Positions 29,151 to 41,100 of a stretch of 64,000 bases of DNA are shown piece after piece; position 1 is the stretch's first letter; each line of letters begins with the position of its first letter. Under the pieces are notes generated by a model. That model was not told the DNA's origin and did no database searches. It saw only the letters and a list, made by a program, of their open reading frames with translations. The DNA comes from Flavobacterium sp. N502536 (GTDB taxonomy: Bacteria; Bacteroidota; Bacteroidia; Flavobacteriales; Flavobacteriaceae), in NCBI RefSeq assembly GCF_025947345.1, contig NZ_CP110011.1:4988334-5052333 (forward strand). Reading direction: 5' to 3'. The position numbers were made by a program, and so were the translations under genes.

Positions 29151-31862
29151 CTAAATGGTAATCGTTTTTACTTCCTGATATTGTTTGCTGGCAATAGCTT
29201 CGATGGTTTCGGTTAGTTCTCTTACGGAGCTGTGTTCCATAAAATCCATCAGCGATAATTCGACCTGCAGTTCGTTTTTAATTTTGTTCAGGATTAACAT
29301 TCCTTTGAGGGAATCGCAACCAATTTCGAAAAGGTCTTTGTCCGGATCTACTTTATCTTCTCCCAGAAATTCAACAAATACAGAATGCACAATTTCTGAG
29401 GTGGTTTCCTTTTTCTTCTGTGGGACATTCACTTTCAGAGCAACTTCGATTTTTTCCTCTTTCTGATTAAAAAAAGTAAAATTTTCGGATGTTAAGTTTA
29501 CCACGTGCGGATAGTCGTTTTTCTCAAATTCATAAACCGGCAGGGATGTTTTTGCGGGATGATTGTCATGATAGGTTTTTTCCCAATCGATATTTTCTCC
29601 CGACAGCCATAGGTTTTTTAATGTATTTTTTAAGATGTCATCAGCAGTAACGGTTTGATCCGTTGGTGCTAAAGAAATCGAGATACGGCTTTTTTCTTCA
29701 AAATTTTCAGTTGGAAGGGTCTCTAAAAACTGCGCCAGCTTTGTACTGGCACTCATTTCCAAAACAACGGATGAGTTGTACTGCAGAATATCCGTAAAAG
29801 ATAACGGTGCGTTAATTTCTATGTTTCTGTCCTTTACCCAATATTTTACAGGAGTCAAAGTTCCTTCTTTTATAACGATGTCTTTGGCTGCCTGTACAAA
29901 AGCAATCTGAGCGGGCTGTTGGCTTAATTCGTTTTCATCGTACAACATCATCTCGATTACTTCTTTGAGTTGCAATATTCCGGAAACACAGGCGGCAGTA
30001 TATTCGCCTGTTCCAACACCTGCGGTATACTGAATGCGTATCCCGTATTCTTTCCATAGGTTGGCTAAAGTATAACCGGACAACAATACAAATACTTTGG
30101 CAAGGGTTTTATCTGTTGATTTGCCCGTAGCCGCTGTTTCCTTCATCCACTTTTTAAGATCATACGCACCCAATTCCAGTGGTGCTATATTTTGGTCCAT
30201 TTTACTTCTAAAGCCGCTATTTTCCTGATATAGATCACTATAAAACCGAATATCACTGTCGTTGATATGAGGAAAGAATACCACTATCGTTTTCTTCTTT
30301 TCGTCGGTTTTGTTTGTCTTTTCTTCATTGACTAAAAGAGCAACCTGTCTTGCTAATTCCTCTTTATTTTTGGCGCTTATTGCCGCTCTGTAAGCGAATT
30401 GTTTTTTTCCTGTCTGCAGTGTATAAGCTACTTCCTCCAGCGCAATATCTTTTTCATTTTTTAGAAATTGCTTAAATTTCAAAAGGTAGTTTTGAAGTGA
30501 ATTCTTTGATTTGGCCGAAAAAAGGAAGAGCTGGGAGGTTTCTTCTACAGTACTTTTATTTTTATGCGGAGCTTCTTCCAAAACCAGATGGACGTTTGTT
30601 CCTCCTATTCCAAAGGAACTTACTCCTGCGCGAAGAGGCGCATTATTTACCGACTCCCATTTGTGAAGCTCTTTTTTGACATAAAAAGGACCTTCGTTAA
30701 AATTGATTTTCGGATTTGGATCGTTGTAATTTATGGTTCCCGGTATCTGGCGGTATTTTAAGCTAAGGGCTGTTTTTATCAAACCTACCACTCCTGCTGC
30801 TGTATCGGTATGTCCAATATTGTTTTTTACCGAACCCAGCAAACAGTTCTGTTCTGTATTGTTTTCAAAAGCCATATTAAGTGCTTCCACTTCAATCGGG
30901 TCGCCTAAGGTGGTACCTGTTCCGTGTGCTTCTACATAACTCACGCTATCAGGAGATATTCCGGCCATTTTATGCGCCAGTCTGATACATTCCATTTCTC
31001 CCTCCACACTTGGCGCTGTATAGCCTACTTTTCGGTTTCCGTCGTTATTGGCCGCGCTTCCTTTGATTACAGCATAAATATGGTCCTTATCTTCTATGGC
31101 CTTTTCCAGCTGTTTCAGCACGACAATCCCAACGCCTTCGCTGCCTATGGTTCCGCTGGCCTCTTTATCAAATGCTCTGCAATGTCCGTCTTTTGAATAA
31201 ATAAATCCTTCTTTGTATTCGTAACCTGAGCGGGGTTCCAGCATTAAAGAAACTCCTCCGGCCAACGCTATTTTCGCTTCTCCGAACAGCAGTCCGCGGC
31301 AAGCCAAATGAACGGCAGAAAGTGAAGTCGAACAAGCCGTATTAATAGAAAATGAAGGGCCTTGTAAATTTAACTTGTGAGAGGTTAAAGTGGGTAAATG
31401 GTCTTTGTTTGTAATAAAATCAAGTGTCAGATTATCTAATTTACTGCTATCGCTATTCAGAGCAACATGTGCTTTCCACGGAGTGTCATCACCACCGCCC
31501 ACATAAATACTTATAGCCGATTCAGACAAACATCCCGCATCTTCGAGAGCTTCCCAAGCCGATTGCAAAAACAAACGGTGTACCGGACTCATTAATGCTG
31601 CCTCATAAGGTGTAAATCCGAAAAAGGCGGCATCAAAACTTCCTTTGTTCGCTATTTCTGCCAGAACCGGAATGTGTAAATTCGTGTCGGTTTCCTTTTT
31701 AATATAGCCTCTCTCGAGAAGTTCTTCTTCTGATAAGGTGTAAACAGACTCTTGTCCTTTCGAAATATTGTTCCAAAACGTTCTCCAGTCATTTGCTCCA
31801 GGCACGTGACATGACATTCCTATTATTGCAATTTCTAAACCTGTATTATCGTTTGCTGCCAT
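29151..31862 (-). CDS. PKS module, KS-degenerate AT-ACP
   Basis: 903 residues. The ketosynthase (1-430) has the full triad: Cys177 (NTACSTS), His313 (EAHGTGT) and His351 (NNIGHTD). Then comes a linker and a region that aligns with an acyltransferase, about 525-760. It has lost the catalytic Ser: the GHSxGEY motif reads GVGTGEY with Gly617 in the Ser position and Val616 for His, and the usual FPGQG is FPHIN. An acyl carrier domain closes the protein (DLFEIGCDSL, Ser near 851). There are no reductive domains. It would extend the chain by one ketide unit if an AT acts in trans (inference). It is flanked by NRPS genes with gaps of 27 and 104 bases. The tail ends KTITI, like other tails here that face a TubC docking domain. 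Confidence 0.93.
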   Translation of the reverse strand: MAANDNTGLEIAIIGMSCHVPGANDWRTFWNNISKGQESVYTLSEEELLERGYIKKETDTNLHIPVLAEIANKGSFDAAFFGFTPYEAALMSPVHRLFLQSAWEALEDAGCLSESAISIYVGGGDDTPWKAHVALNSDSSKLDNLTLDFITNKDHLPTLTSHKLNLQGPSFSINTACSTSLSAVHLACRGLLFGEAKIALAGGVSLMLEPRSGYEYKEGFIYSKDGHCRAFDKEASGTIGSEGVGIVVLKQLEKAIEDKDHIYAVIKGSAANNDGNRKVGYTAPSVEGEMECIRLAHKMAGISPDSVSYVEAHGTGTTLGDPIEVEALNMAFENNTEQNCLLGSVKNNIGHTDTAAGVVGLIKTALSLKYRQIPGTINYNDPNPKINFNEGPFYVKKELHKWESVNNAPLRAGVSSFGIGGTNVHLVLEEAPHKNKSTVEETSQLFLFSAKSKNSLQNYLLKFKQFLKNEKDIALEEVAYTLQTGKKQFAYRAAISAKNKEELARQVALLVNEEKTNKTDEKKKTIVVFFPHINDSDIRFYSDLYQENSGFRSKMDQNIAPLELGAYDLKKWMKETAATGKSTDKTLAKVFVLLSGYTLANLWKEYGIRIQYTAGVGTGEYTAACVSGILQLKEVIEMMLYDENELSQQPAQIAFVQAAKDIVIKEGTLTPVKYWVKDRNIEINAPLSFTDILQYNSSVVLEMSASTKLAQFLETLPTENFEEKSRISISLAPTDQTVTADDILKNTLKNLWLSGENIDWEKTYHDNHPAKTSLPVYEFEKNDYPHVVNLTSENFTFFNQKEEKIEVALKVNVPQKKKETTSEIVHSVFVEFLGEDKVDPDKDLFEIGCDSLKGMLILNKIKNELQVELSLMDFMEHSSVRELTETIEAIASKQYQEVKTITI

Positions 31863-31889
31863 TTGAATTTACTTTATTGAGATACTCCC

Positions 31890-34800
31890 TTAATTTATTT
31901 GCTGTTTCTTTTTTAAAATTGACATCGTCTGCTGTACGATGTCAACAGATTTCAAATTTTTCTCGTCTGCTTCTTCAAGAACCGGTTCTATATCCTGTGT
32001 GATATGATTGACAAGTGCTTCGATAGTACTAAACTTAAAGGCATTGAGTACTTTTAAGTTGATATCCAGTTCTTTGTTAACCATTCGTACCATTTTCATG
32101 AGAGAAATCGAATTGCCTCCTACTTCAAAAAAAGGATCTTGTATGCCGATATTTTCATTACAGAGGATGGTTTTCCAGACGTTCAGTATTTTTGCTTCCA
32201 ACTCGGTTTTAGGCAAAGTATATTGTTCGCTTTTAGCCGTTTGCCTGCCTAAAGTCAATAAAGCTTTGGTATTTGTTTTTCCGTTGATCAGAGTTGGAAA
32301 TTCTTCCACCCACACTATTTTTGAAGGAATCATGTATGCAGGCAGTTTTTGCTGCAGCTGATTTCTCAATTCTCTTTGGTCCAGTTTTTCAGGCCCCGTG
32401 TAAAAAGCGACTATTCTTTTTTGATCTTCTCTTTGGTTATCCGCTAAAACGATCGCCTTTTTAATTTTTTGCTGTTCCTGAAATACGGCTTCGATTTCAC
32501 CAAGTTCTATGCGGTATCCGTTCAATTTAATCTGACTGTCTTTTCGGCCTATAAATTCCAGAACTCCATTAAAATGCCAGCGGGCTAAATCGCCTGTTTT
32601 ATACAATTTTTTTCTTGAGAAAAAATCTATCCTGAAAACTTCTCTTCCGCCACCTTCATGGTTTAAATATCCCTCTGCTACCTGTTCGCCGGCAATACAA
32701 ATTTCTCCGGGAACTCCTATGGGCACCAGATTATTTGCCGAATCCAGCAGGTATATTTTAGAACCTTTGTTAGGGGTTCCTATCAGCTGTGGATTGTAAC
32801 GTTTTTGTTGATGCAAATAAGTTTGTCCCGTTACAAAAATGGTTCCCTCAGTAGGGCCGTACAACACATGAATAGAAGCATTACGAAATACCTTTGACAA
32901 ATCTTCCAGCGTTTGGTTGGAAGAAGCTTCTCCTCCCATAAATACCTTTGTGATATGTGAAAAGCGATCTGCAATGTCGAAATCAATAATATAATCGAGC
33001 AGCTGTCTCATTAAAACCGGTACCGCATGAAATGCATTGATCTTTTCGATTTCCTGGTTCAAAAACGCAAGATCCTGTATGGTCTCTGTACTTAATACTG
33101 TGATGGTACCGCCTATTGTTAAAGGATAAAAAACTTCAAAGAAAAAAATATCAAAGGAGTTTGAGGCTAAAACAGGAAAATGTGCTGTGGCAGCTGTTCC
33201 AAATTTTTTTCGGCAATTGGCCAAAAGCACACTGAAATTCTGATGTGTCACCATAACCCCTTTTGGCTTTCCGGTTGACCCTGAGGTATAGATGGTGTAA
33301 GCAATTTGGGAAGGCTTAATTTCTCTGTTTAGGGCAGCGTCATTCTGAGTAGAGTTTTCAAATTCTTTGATGTTATTTTCATTCACTACCAGTACACACT
33401 GACTGCTTTCGGTTATGATTTTTTTTCTTTCTTCTGGAAAATGAGTATCAATCGGAACATAAACAGCGCCTAGTTTAAAAATGGCTAAAATGGTTACGAT
33501 TAGCATTTCTGACCGCTCTAACTCAACCGCAACAAAATCATGCTCTTTAATTCCATAACTATCAATAAGATAATGTCCAAGTTTGTTGCTTTTTTCGTCT
33601 AATTCCTGATAACTAAGGGATTCTGTGTTGTACTTTACCGCCGTTTTATTTGGATTTTTTAAGACCTGCTTAGAGAAATAACTGATGATAGTATGGCTCG
33701 CCGAAATATCAAAAGTCTCTCTGTTGAAATCAAAAAATAAGCGGTTTCTTTCTTCTCCTGCTACCAAATCAATTTCAGAAAATAAACTATCCGGATTTTC
33801 GAGAACCTGAGTATAGAGGTGCTCAAAACATTTTTTTAAGTTTTCTATAAATTCAGGACTGTATTTTTGTGCATTGTACGTAAACCTCAGCAAAGTATCA
33901 ATACCCGGAACTATAGCCAGTGAAAAATTATAATTGGTCTTTTCAAATGCTTCTACGGCTACTACTTTTAAGGCATCCTGAGCCGAATTAATTAACTCTT
34001 CCTCTAAATATTCCTGTGCCGGATAATTTTCGTAAACCACCAAAGTATCAAATAACTGCTGTCCCAAATTACTCTTTGACTGTATCTCTGCCAGTTGAAT
34101 ATAATGATTTGGAATACTCTCTATGGCTTCTTTTTGAGTAGCGATCAGGATATTTCTTAGGGTTGCCGCCGCATCAAATTTTATCCGTACCGGAATTGTA
34201 TTGATAAAAAGCCCCAGCATTTCCTCTATTCGGTCTACTTCTGAAGGTCGACCTGAAACGACACTCCCAAAAACAACATCCTCGGTATCATTGTATTTTG
34301 CCAGCAGCATTCCCCAAATGGTCTGAAAAAAAATATTTTCGGTAATCCCTAATTTTTGGCAGAGTGCTGTAACCGCCTCTTTATTTTTTCGGGACAGGGT
34401 ATGAATTGTTTTAACTTCTGTTTCCTCCTCCTTTTGATTTTCGGGGTTAAAAAACGGTATTCCGGTGTTGGTTTCAAATCCCGAAAGATAGTCCTCCCAA
34501 TAGGCTGCTATGCTTTTTTTATCGAGCTGCATCAGCCACTTGCTGTAGGCCGAATTGCTTGGCGCTGGCGATAATTGAACGGCATGACCAGCCAATAAAC
34601 ATTTGTAAACGTAAAAAAAATCTTTTATCAATATCCCGGCACTCCAGCCGTCTAAAATAATGTGATGGTAACTCCAGATAAACTCAAAAACATCCTCCTG
34701 CAGTTTAATAACGGTAAGCCTTATTTGTGAGCCTTTGTTTAGGTTAAATCCTTTTTCGCGATCTGATTTTTTGAAATTTTCAAGCGAAAAATTTTTATTG

Positions 34801-35066
34801 GCACTCTCATCCTGGTAATTAAAGCCAGAAGGAACACTTTCAAGTACTACTTGTAAAATATCATTTACTGTTGTATTGTTAAAACAAGTTCTTAGTGCAT
34901 CATGTCTCGACACCAAAAAATCAAATGTTTGATGTAATAACTCAACCTCAACTTTCCCGTAGATGTGGTAGCAGGACTGTTCAAAATACTCCTTGTCTGA
35001 GATTTGCCAGCGAAAAAAAATTCCCTCCTGTAAAGGGTTTAGTGCATATATTTCTTTTATTTTCAT
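31890..35066 (-). CDS. NRPS, C-A-T (Hpg-like A domain)
   Basis: 1058 residues, one module. It starts directly with a C domain (MKIKEIYALNPLQEG, HHIILDGWS near 132), with no TubC domain. The A domain has YTSGSTGKPKG near 592, and the carrier has GGNSI, Ser near 982. The specificity code by alignment to GrsA is DIFHFGLIFK; the well-known 4-hydroxyphenylglycine code is DIFHLGLLCK (7 of 10 identical), and an Hpg pathway lies in the same cluster, so Hpg is the likely substrate. The A domain is nearly a twin of the first A domain at 35128-41391. The C-terminal tail (ILKKKQQIN) is basic, unlike the acidic tails of most sister proteins. 61 bases separate it from the gene upstream. Confidence 0.95.
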   Translation of the reverse strand: MKIKEIYALNPLQEGIFFRWQISDKEYFEQSCYHIYGKVEVELLHQTFDFLVSRHDALRTCFNNTTVNDILQVVLESVPSGFNYQDESANKNFSLENFKKSDREKGFNLNKGSQIRLTVIKLQEDVFEFIWSYHHIILDGWSAGILIKDFFYVYKCLLAGHAVQLSPAPSNSAYSKWLMQLDKKSIAAYWEDYLSGFETNTGIPFFNPENQKEEETEVKTIHTLSRKNKEAVTALCQKLGITENIFFQTIWGMLLAKYNDTEDVVFGSVVSGRPSEVDRIEEMLGLFINTIPVRIKFDAAATLRNILIATQKEAIESIPNHYIQLAEIQSKSNLGQQLFDTLVVYENYPAQEYLEEELINSAQDALKVVAVEAFEKTNYNFSLAIVPGIDTLLRFTYNAQKYSPEFIENLKKCFEHLYTQVLENPDSLFSEIDLVAGEERNRLFFDFNRETFDISASHTIISYFSKQVLKNPNKTAVKYNTESLSYQELDEKSNKLGHYLIDSYGIKEHDFVAVELERSEMLIVTILAIFKLGAVYVPIDTHFPEERKKIITESSQCVLVVNENNIKEFENSTQNDAALNREIKPSQIAYTIYTSGSTGKPKGVMVTHQNFSVLLANCRKKFGTAATAHFPVLASNSFDIFFFEVFYPLTIGGTITVLSTETIQDLAFLNQEIEKINAFHAVPVLMRQLLDYIIDFDIADRFSHITKVFMGGEASSNQTLEDLSKVFRNASIHVLYGPTEGTIFVTGQTYLHQQKRYNPQLIGTPNKGSKIYLLDSANNLVPIGVPGEICIAGEQVAEGYLNHEGGGREVFRIDFFSRKKLYKTGDLARWHFNGVLEFIGRKDSQIKLNGYRIELGEIEAVFQEQQKIKKAIVLADNQREDQKRIVAFYTGPEKLDQRELRNQLQQKLPAYMIPSKIVWVEEFPTLINGKTNTKALLTLGRQTAKSEQYTLPKTELEAKILNVWKTILCNENIGIQDPFFEVGGNSISLMKMVRMVNKELDINLKVLNAFKFSTIEALVNHITQDIEPVLEEADEKNLKSVDIVQQTMSILKKKQQIN

Positions 35067-35127
35067 AGATTAATTACGGTTCGATTTTAAGGGGCTTTCG
35101 ATTTAAGGGTTAGGTTTTTCTATTGCA

Positions 35128-38100
35128 TCATATGGTGATATTCTCGCTTTCAACATCTTCCAGTTCTTCGTTATTGACCCAAACCATATTATCAATTTCG
35201 TTGGATAAACTGGCTACGGTTGGATGGTTAAACAGTTCGGACAGGCTAAGTTTGATTTCAAATTCGTTGTGGATCAGGTTGAACATTTTGACGGCTTTTA
35301 GGCTGTGTCCGCCGAGGTCAAAAAAGTTATCCGACAAGCCTATTTTTTCGATTTCTAAAACGTCTTCCCATATTTTAGCCAGTGCTTTTTCAGTGGCTGT
35401 GGCGGGTTCGATATAGGCGGCACGCTCGGTTTCTAAAAGGGTAACTTCCGGAAGTCTGGCTCTGTCTACTTTTCCATTGATGTTTAACGGAAATTCGTCT
35501 AAAAAGGCAAAATGACTTGGAATCATGTATTTCGGCAACTGGGCTCTCAGCCAGTTTTTCAGGGAGCTGCTTTCGATTTCTCTATCGGCCACCAGATAGG
35601 CTACTAAATTTTTCTCTCCAGACGCACTGTCGCTTATGACAACCAAAGCGGAATCTATGGCCTCATGCGAGCATAAGATGTTTTCGATTTCTCCGAGTTC
35701 TATTCGATAACCGCGCAATTTTACCTGATTGTCTTTTCGTCCGATAAATTCGATCGTATTGTTGGCCGTCCATCTTCCTAAATCACCGGTTTTATAAAGT
35801 CTTTCCTGTGTATTATAAGGGTTTGTTATGAATTTGGAATGGGTTAGTTCGGCATTGTTCAAATACCCTCTGGCAAGACCATCACCTCCTACACATATTT
35901 CACCAATCGCTCCTTTCGGCACTAACTGATGATTTTTATCCATCAGATAAACGGTACTGTTGCTTATTGGGACACCTATCGGAACAGTAGTTTTTATTGG
36001 CAAGTCAATGGTATGGGTTAGTGAAAATGTTGTGTTTTCAGTTGGCCCATATCCATTGACAACTACTAATTCAGGGTAAGTGGTTTTCAGTTTCGTGATA
36101 TGATGGGGAGATAAAACATCACCTCCGCATACTATAGTTTTCAGATTTTTAAATAAGATGAGGTTTTCGTCTACCAGCTGATGCAGCCAGCCTGCGGTGA
36201 GCCACATGATGGTTACGTTTTGGTTTGCCACAACTTCGTTCATCCCTCTTACCGACAGCAGGGTATTTTCGTCGCAAATGACCAGGGTTCCCCCGTTTAA
36301 AAGCATTCCCCAATACTCAAAAGTAGTGGCGTCGAAGGAAAATGCACCGGTAGCCAATAGTACTTCTGCTCCCGTAAGGTTTATAAAATTGGTATTTTTG
36401 ACCAATCGTACAACGCTTTGCTGTTCGATTAAAACGCCTTTGGGTTCGCCGGTAGAACCTGAGGTATACATGACATAAGCCAAATCATTTGCTTTCGCAT
36501 ACTTGCTTTCAAACTGAGCCGAATACTCGTGCTGCGTTTTTACAAATTCTTCGATCAAATCAACCCGAATCAAACATTCGGCATTGGCATCTTTAATGAT
36601 GTAACTGATTCGTTCCTGAGGATAATCGGCCGCGATTGGGACGTAAGCACAACCCGATTTCAGAAGGGCTAAAATGCTTATGATCTGCCATTCGCTTTTT
36701 GGCAAATAAACTGCTGCCAAATCGCCCGTCAGGTTGCAATTTTCTTCTAAATAATTGGCAAGTTGATTGGCAATAGTATTGAGTTCCTGATAACTGTACT
36801 TTTTCTCTTTATAGACCAAAGCTGTTTTTTCAGGGGTCAATTTGACTTGTTTTTCAAACAGTTCTATAATAGACGACTCTTTTGGGTAATGGGTTTGATG
36901 ACCGCTCAATTCTTTTAGCAAATGCTCTTTTTCAGCAGCTGTCAAACAATCAATCGCGCTTATTTTCTGGTCGGCCTGAGTGCTGATCTGCAATAGGATC
37001 TGCTCTAAATGATGCAATAATGAGGTGATTTTTTGAGCAGAAAACACATCGCTATTGTACTGTAAGGATACGGTAAGTGTGTTGGCTGTTATTAAAAAAT
37101 CAAAGGTCAGATCAAACTTGGCATTGATACCGTTTCCTATTGCATCAATAATGGTATCAATACGCGCTGCATCTTCTTTTGGGTTGTTTTCTTCTCTGGC
37201 GGTAACGACAATGTCAAACAGCGGGTTTCTGCTGGCATCGTATTTAATGTTTAAAAGACTGATTAACTCATCAAGCGGAAATTTTTGATGTTCTTTGGCC
37301 TGAATGACATTCTCTTTTACTTGTTTTAAAATATCTAAGAAGGAGGCATTATCCTCTAAATGTGTACGTAACGGAATTGTGTTGGCGTAAAAACCTATTT
37401 GATCAAACAATTCAGGATAATCACGGTTTACGATCGGGCTTCCAGTAATGATGTCCTGATCGCCGGTATTTTTATAGATTAAAACATTGGCTGCTGCCAA
37501 AAAGACCATGAAGAGCGAAACTTCCTGACGGTCGCACAAGCTGTTTAGTTCTTTTAGGACACTGCCTTCCAAAACTTTAGAAATTACCCCTCCGTTATGT
37601 GTTTTAATATTAGGCCTTTTTTGGTCTCCCAATTCACTCAAAATCGGTAAATTGCCTTCAAATTGTTTGAGCCAGTATTCTTTATCTGCTGCAATGGCAT
37701 CGCTTTTAATGGTGCTCTGCTCCCAGGTTGCATAGTCTTTAAATTGTACAGCCAAAGGCGGTAAAACAACTTCTTTTCCTTCATTGTACTTTTCATACAA
37801 AGCATACAACTCTTTTACAAAAACATCTGTAGACCAGCCATCAAAAATGATGTGGTGGAAAAGAATGCTCACGATCCATTGGTCGTCTTTGGCACTTATC
37901 AATCCAACCTTCATCAATGGAGGTGTTTCTAAGTCAAAAGAGACATCGCCAGTTGCTGCAAGTGCCTGTTGTAAATTTTTTTCTAAGGTTCCGCTGTTGC
38001 GCAAATCCAGATACTCAATTTCTAACGGATCTAGTTTTTCTACCGGAACGATTATTTGTCTCGGTTCTCCGTTTTCATTGGTAACAAAAGCGGTTCTTAA

Positions 38101-41100
38101 TATTTCATGTCGCTCTATTAAATGCTGCAATGCCTTAGTAAAAGGCGCAATGTTTACCGCCGCATTTTTAACATCTATGATTCTAATATTGTATGCTTTA
38201 TTGGCCTGTGTATCTATCGAACAGATATTCCACATTCTGTATTGAGAAGAAGACAAAGGATAACTCGCTGCTATTGCTGCGGGAGGAATCGATACCGTAT
38301 AACCATTCAAAGAGCTGTCAATAAAGAGCGCCTGTTCTTTTATGGTCGGATGGGTATAAATTTCCTTGATGTTGAGGTGGATTCCAAAATTCACAAAAAT
38401 TTGATTGGACAGTTTAATCATTTTTAAACTGTGTCCGCCCAGATGGAAAAAGTTATCCTCAATTCCAATCGTTTTTCGATCGAGAATGCGCTGCCATATT
38501 TCGGTCAGTTTTATTTCGGTTTCGGTTACTGCCCCAATGTATTCGGTTTCTTTTACCGTGTTGATCTGCAACGGATGCGGCAGTTTTTTGGCATCTATTT
38601 TTCCGTTTACGGTTAGCGGAATTTCTTCCAGTTGTATGTAATAATCCGGGATCATAAAAGAAGGCAGTATTCCTTTCAGAAAAAGAGCCAGCTCCTGTGG
38701 TGCCAGTTGTTTTTTGGCTTTTAAATAGGCTACAATTTCTTTTTCTTCTCCTGATACTGTGATTGTTTTGGCAATAGCAAAATCGACATGCTCATTTGAT
38801 AAGAGTGCATTTTCTATTTCTTCTAACTCTATTCGATATCCTCTTACTTTAACCTGATTGTCTTTTCGGCCTACAAATTCTATTTTACCATTTGGAAGTC
38901 TTTTCACCATATCTCCCGTTCTGTACAGCTTTTCATCTGTCTTGAAAGGATTTACGATAAATTTTTCGGCGGTTATTTCGACTTTATTCAAATAACCTCT
39001 TGTGACCTGATTTCCTGAAATACACAATTCACCAATGCTAAAATAAGGGCATAATTTTAAATGATCATCTAATACATAGGTTGCATTATGAGCATTGCTT
39101 TTTCCGATTACTGCATTTGGAAATTGTTTTACACCTGGCAGATAACTTTCAGATGTGATAAAAATAGATCCTTCGGTTGGTCCGTAAAGTACATTGATGA
39201 CAGCATTTGTAAATACTTCTCTAATTTCTTCGAGTATCCCCACCGGTATTTTATCCCCTCCAATAAATATAGACTCTATATGCTGGTATAGTTGTTCGCT
39301 TTTATTGGTTTTAATGTGATCGATAACGGCTCTCATCAGGGTTGGCACGGCATGAAAACTATTGGTGTGGCTAAGAATTTTCGTGAGCTCACCCATGTCT
39401 TTTATTTCCTCATTGGGTACCATAACCACTTTTCCTCCTGCCAATAAAGGGTGGAATAATTCGAAAAGAAAAATATCAAACGAATTGGAAGCCAGTAAAG
39501 GCATTGAAGGCTTTTGAGAAATGACAAAATTGTCTTTAGTGTTGACCAATAAAGCGCAAATGTTGCTGTGTTCCACCAATACTCCTTTTGGTTTTCCTGT
39601 TGATCCCGAAGTATAAATAAGATAAGCCAGATCTGAAGGTGCAATTGTTACCGCTGATGCCGCTGCCGCTGTTTTTGGAGTTGCTTTGAAACGGTTGATA
39701 AAATCGTCGTCGATAATAATCCCGCAATTGGTGTCTTCCAGTATATAATCTACCCGGTCCTGTGGCAAATTGATGTGCAGGGGAACATATACAGCACCGG
39801 CTTTTAAAATTCCCAACAAGGCCACCACAAGCCAGTCGCTTCGGTCCAGCTGCAATGCTATAAAATCTCCTAAACCAACGTTATGTTCCACTTTAAGGAA
39901 GGCTGCAAACTGATCTGCAATTGCATTTAATGCTGCAAAGCTGTACTGCTCTTCACCATAAACCAGAGCAATATTATTCTGATTTTCGGCTACCGCATTT
40001 TCAAACAACTCCACCAAAGTATATTCGGGAGAAGTTTCATTCAGTCCATCATGTCCGGATAACGACAATACGGCTTCTTTTTCGGATTCTTTTAAAAGTT
40101 CTATTTCTGAAACCGGAAGGTCAAAATTGGCCACTACCGAGTTTAAAACCTGCTCAAAATGATCCTTAAGATAGGTTATGCTGCTATTTTCATATTTTTC
40201 AGCATTAAAAGTAAAACGGATGCTGATGTCTTTTCCCGGAATAATAGCGAGTGAAAAGTCATAGTTTTCACCTTCATAAAATTCGGTTTCTAAAAGCGTA
40301 ATGTTTGTTTTTTCGTTTTCGGCCAATTCACTGGTTATGGCTTCGGCAGCAGCATAGTTTTCAAAAACGATGATATGATCAAATAACGGCTGATTGCCAT
40401 TAACACCAAGCTGTATTTCGCTAATCGAATTGTAATGGTACGGCAGACTTTTGATCGCCTGCTCCTGTGTTTGCAACAGGATTTGTTTTACTGTAGTCTG
40501 ATGGTCGAATGAAATTCGCACCGGAATTGTATTGATAAAAAGTCCGATAATATTGGCCACATCATAAATTTCTGCGGGCCTACCCGATACCACTCCACCA
40601 AAAACTACGTCGTTTGTATTGTTGTATTTGGCTAATAAAATTCCCCAGACGGTCTGAAAAAAGACATTCTCGGTAATACCGTTTTGCTGGCAAAAAGTAC
40701 CAAGCTGCTCTCTTAAGTCTCCGCTAACGGTATAAAAAACTTCTCCCGGGCTATAGGCATCCGTGTTCTTTTTTGGAAATGGCAAAGTGTTTATGCCCTG
40801 AAAGTCCTCTAAATACTGGTTCCAATATTGTAATGATTTTGCTTTGTCGTTTTTCATTAACCATTTCACATAATCTGAATAGGAAGTGACTTTAGGCAAA
40901 ATGTTTGTTTTCCCCTGAACCAATCCTTCGTATAAAGCAAAAAACTCACCAATCAAAATGCCAATGCACCAGCCATCCATAATAATGTGGTGGTGGCTCC
41001 ATATCAATTCATACTGATTCTCATTTGTTTTTACTACCGTAAGACGCATTTGTGAACCTGTACTAAGGTCAAAACTCTTTGCAATATCCTGCTCTTTTAC

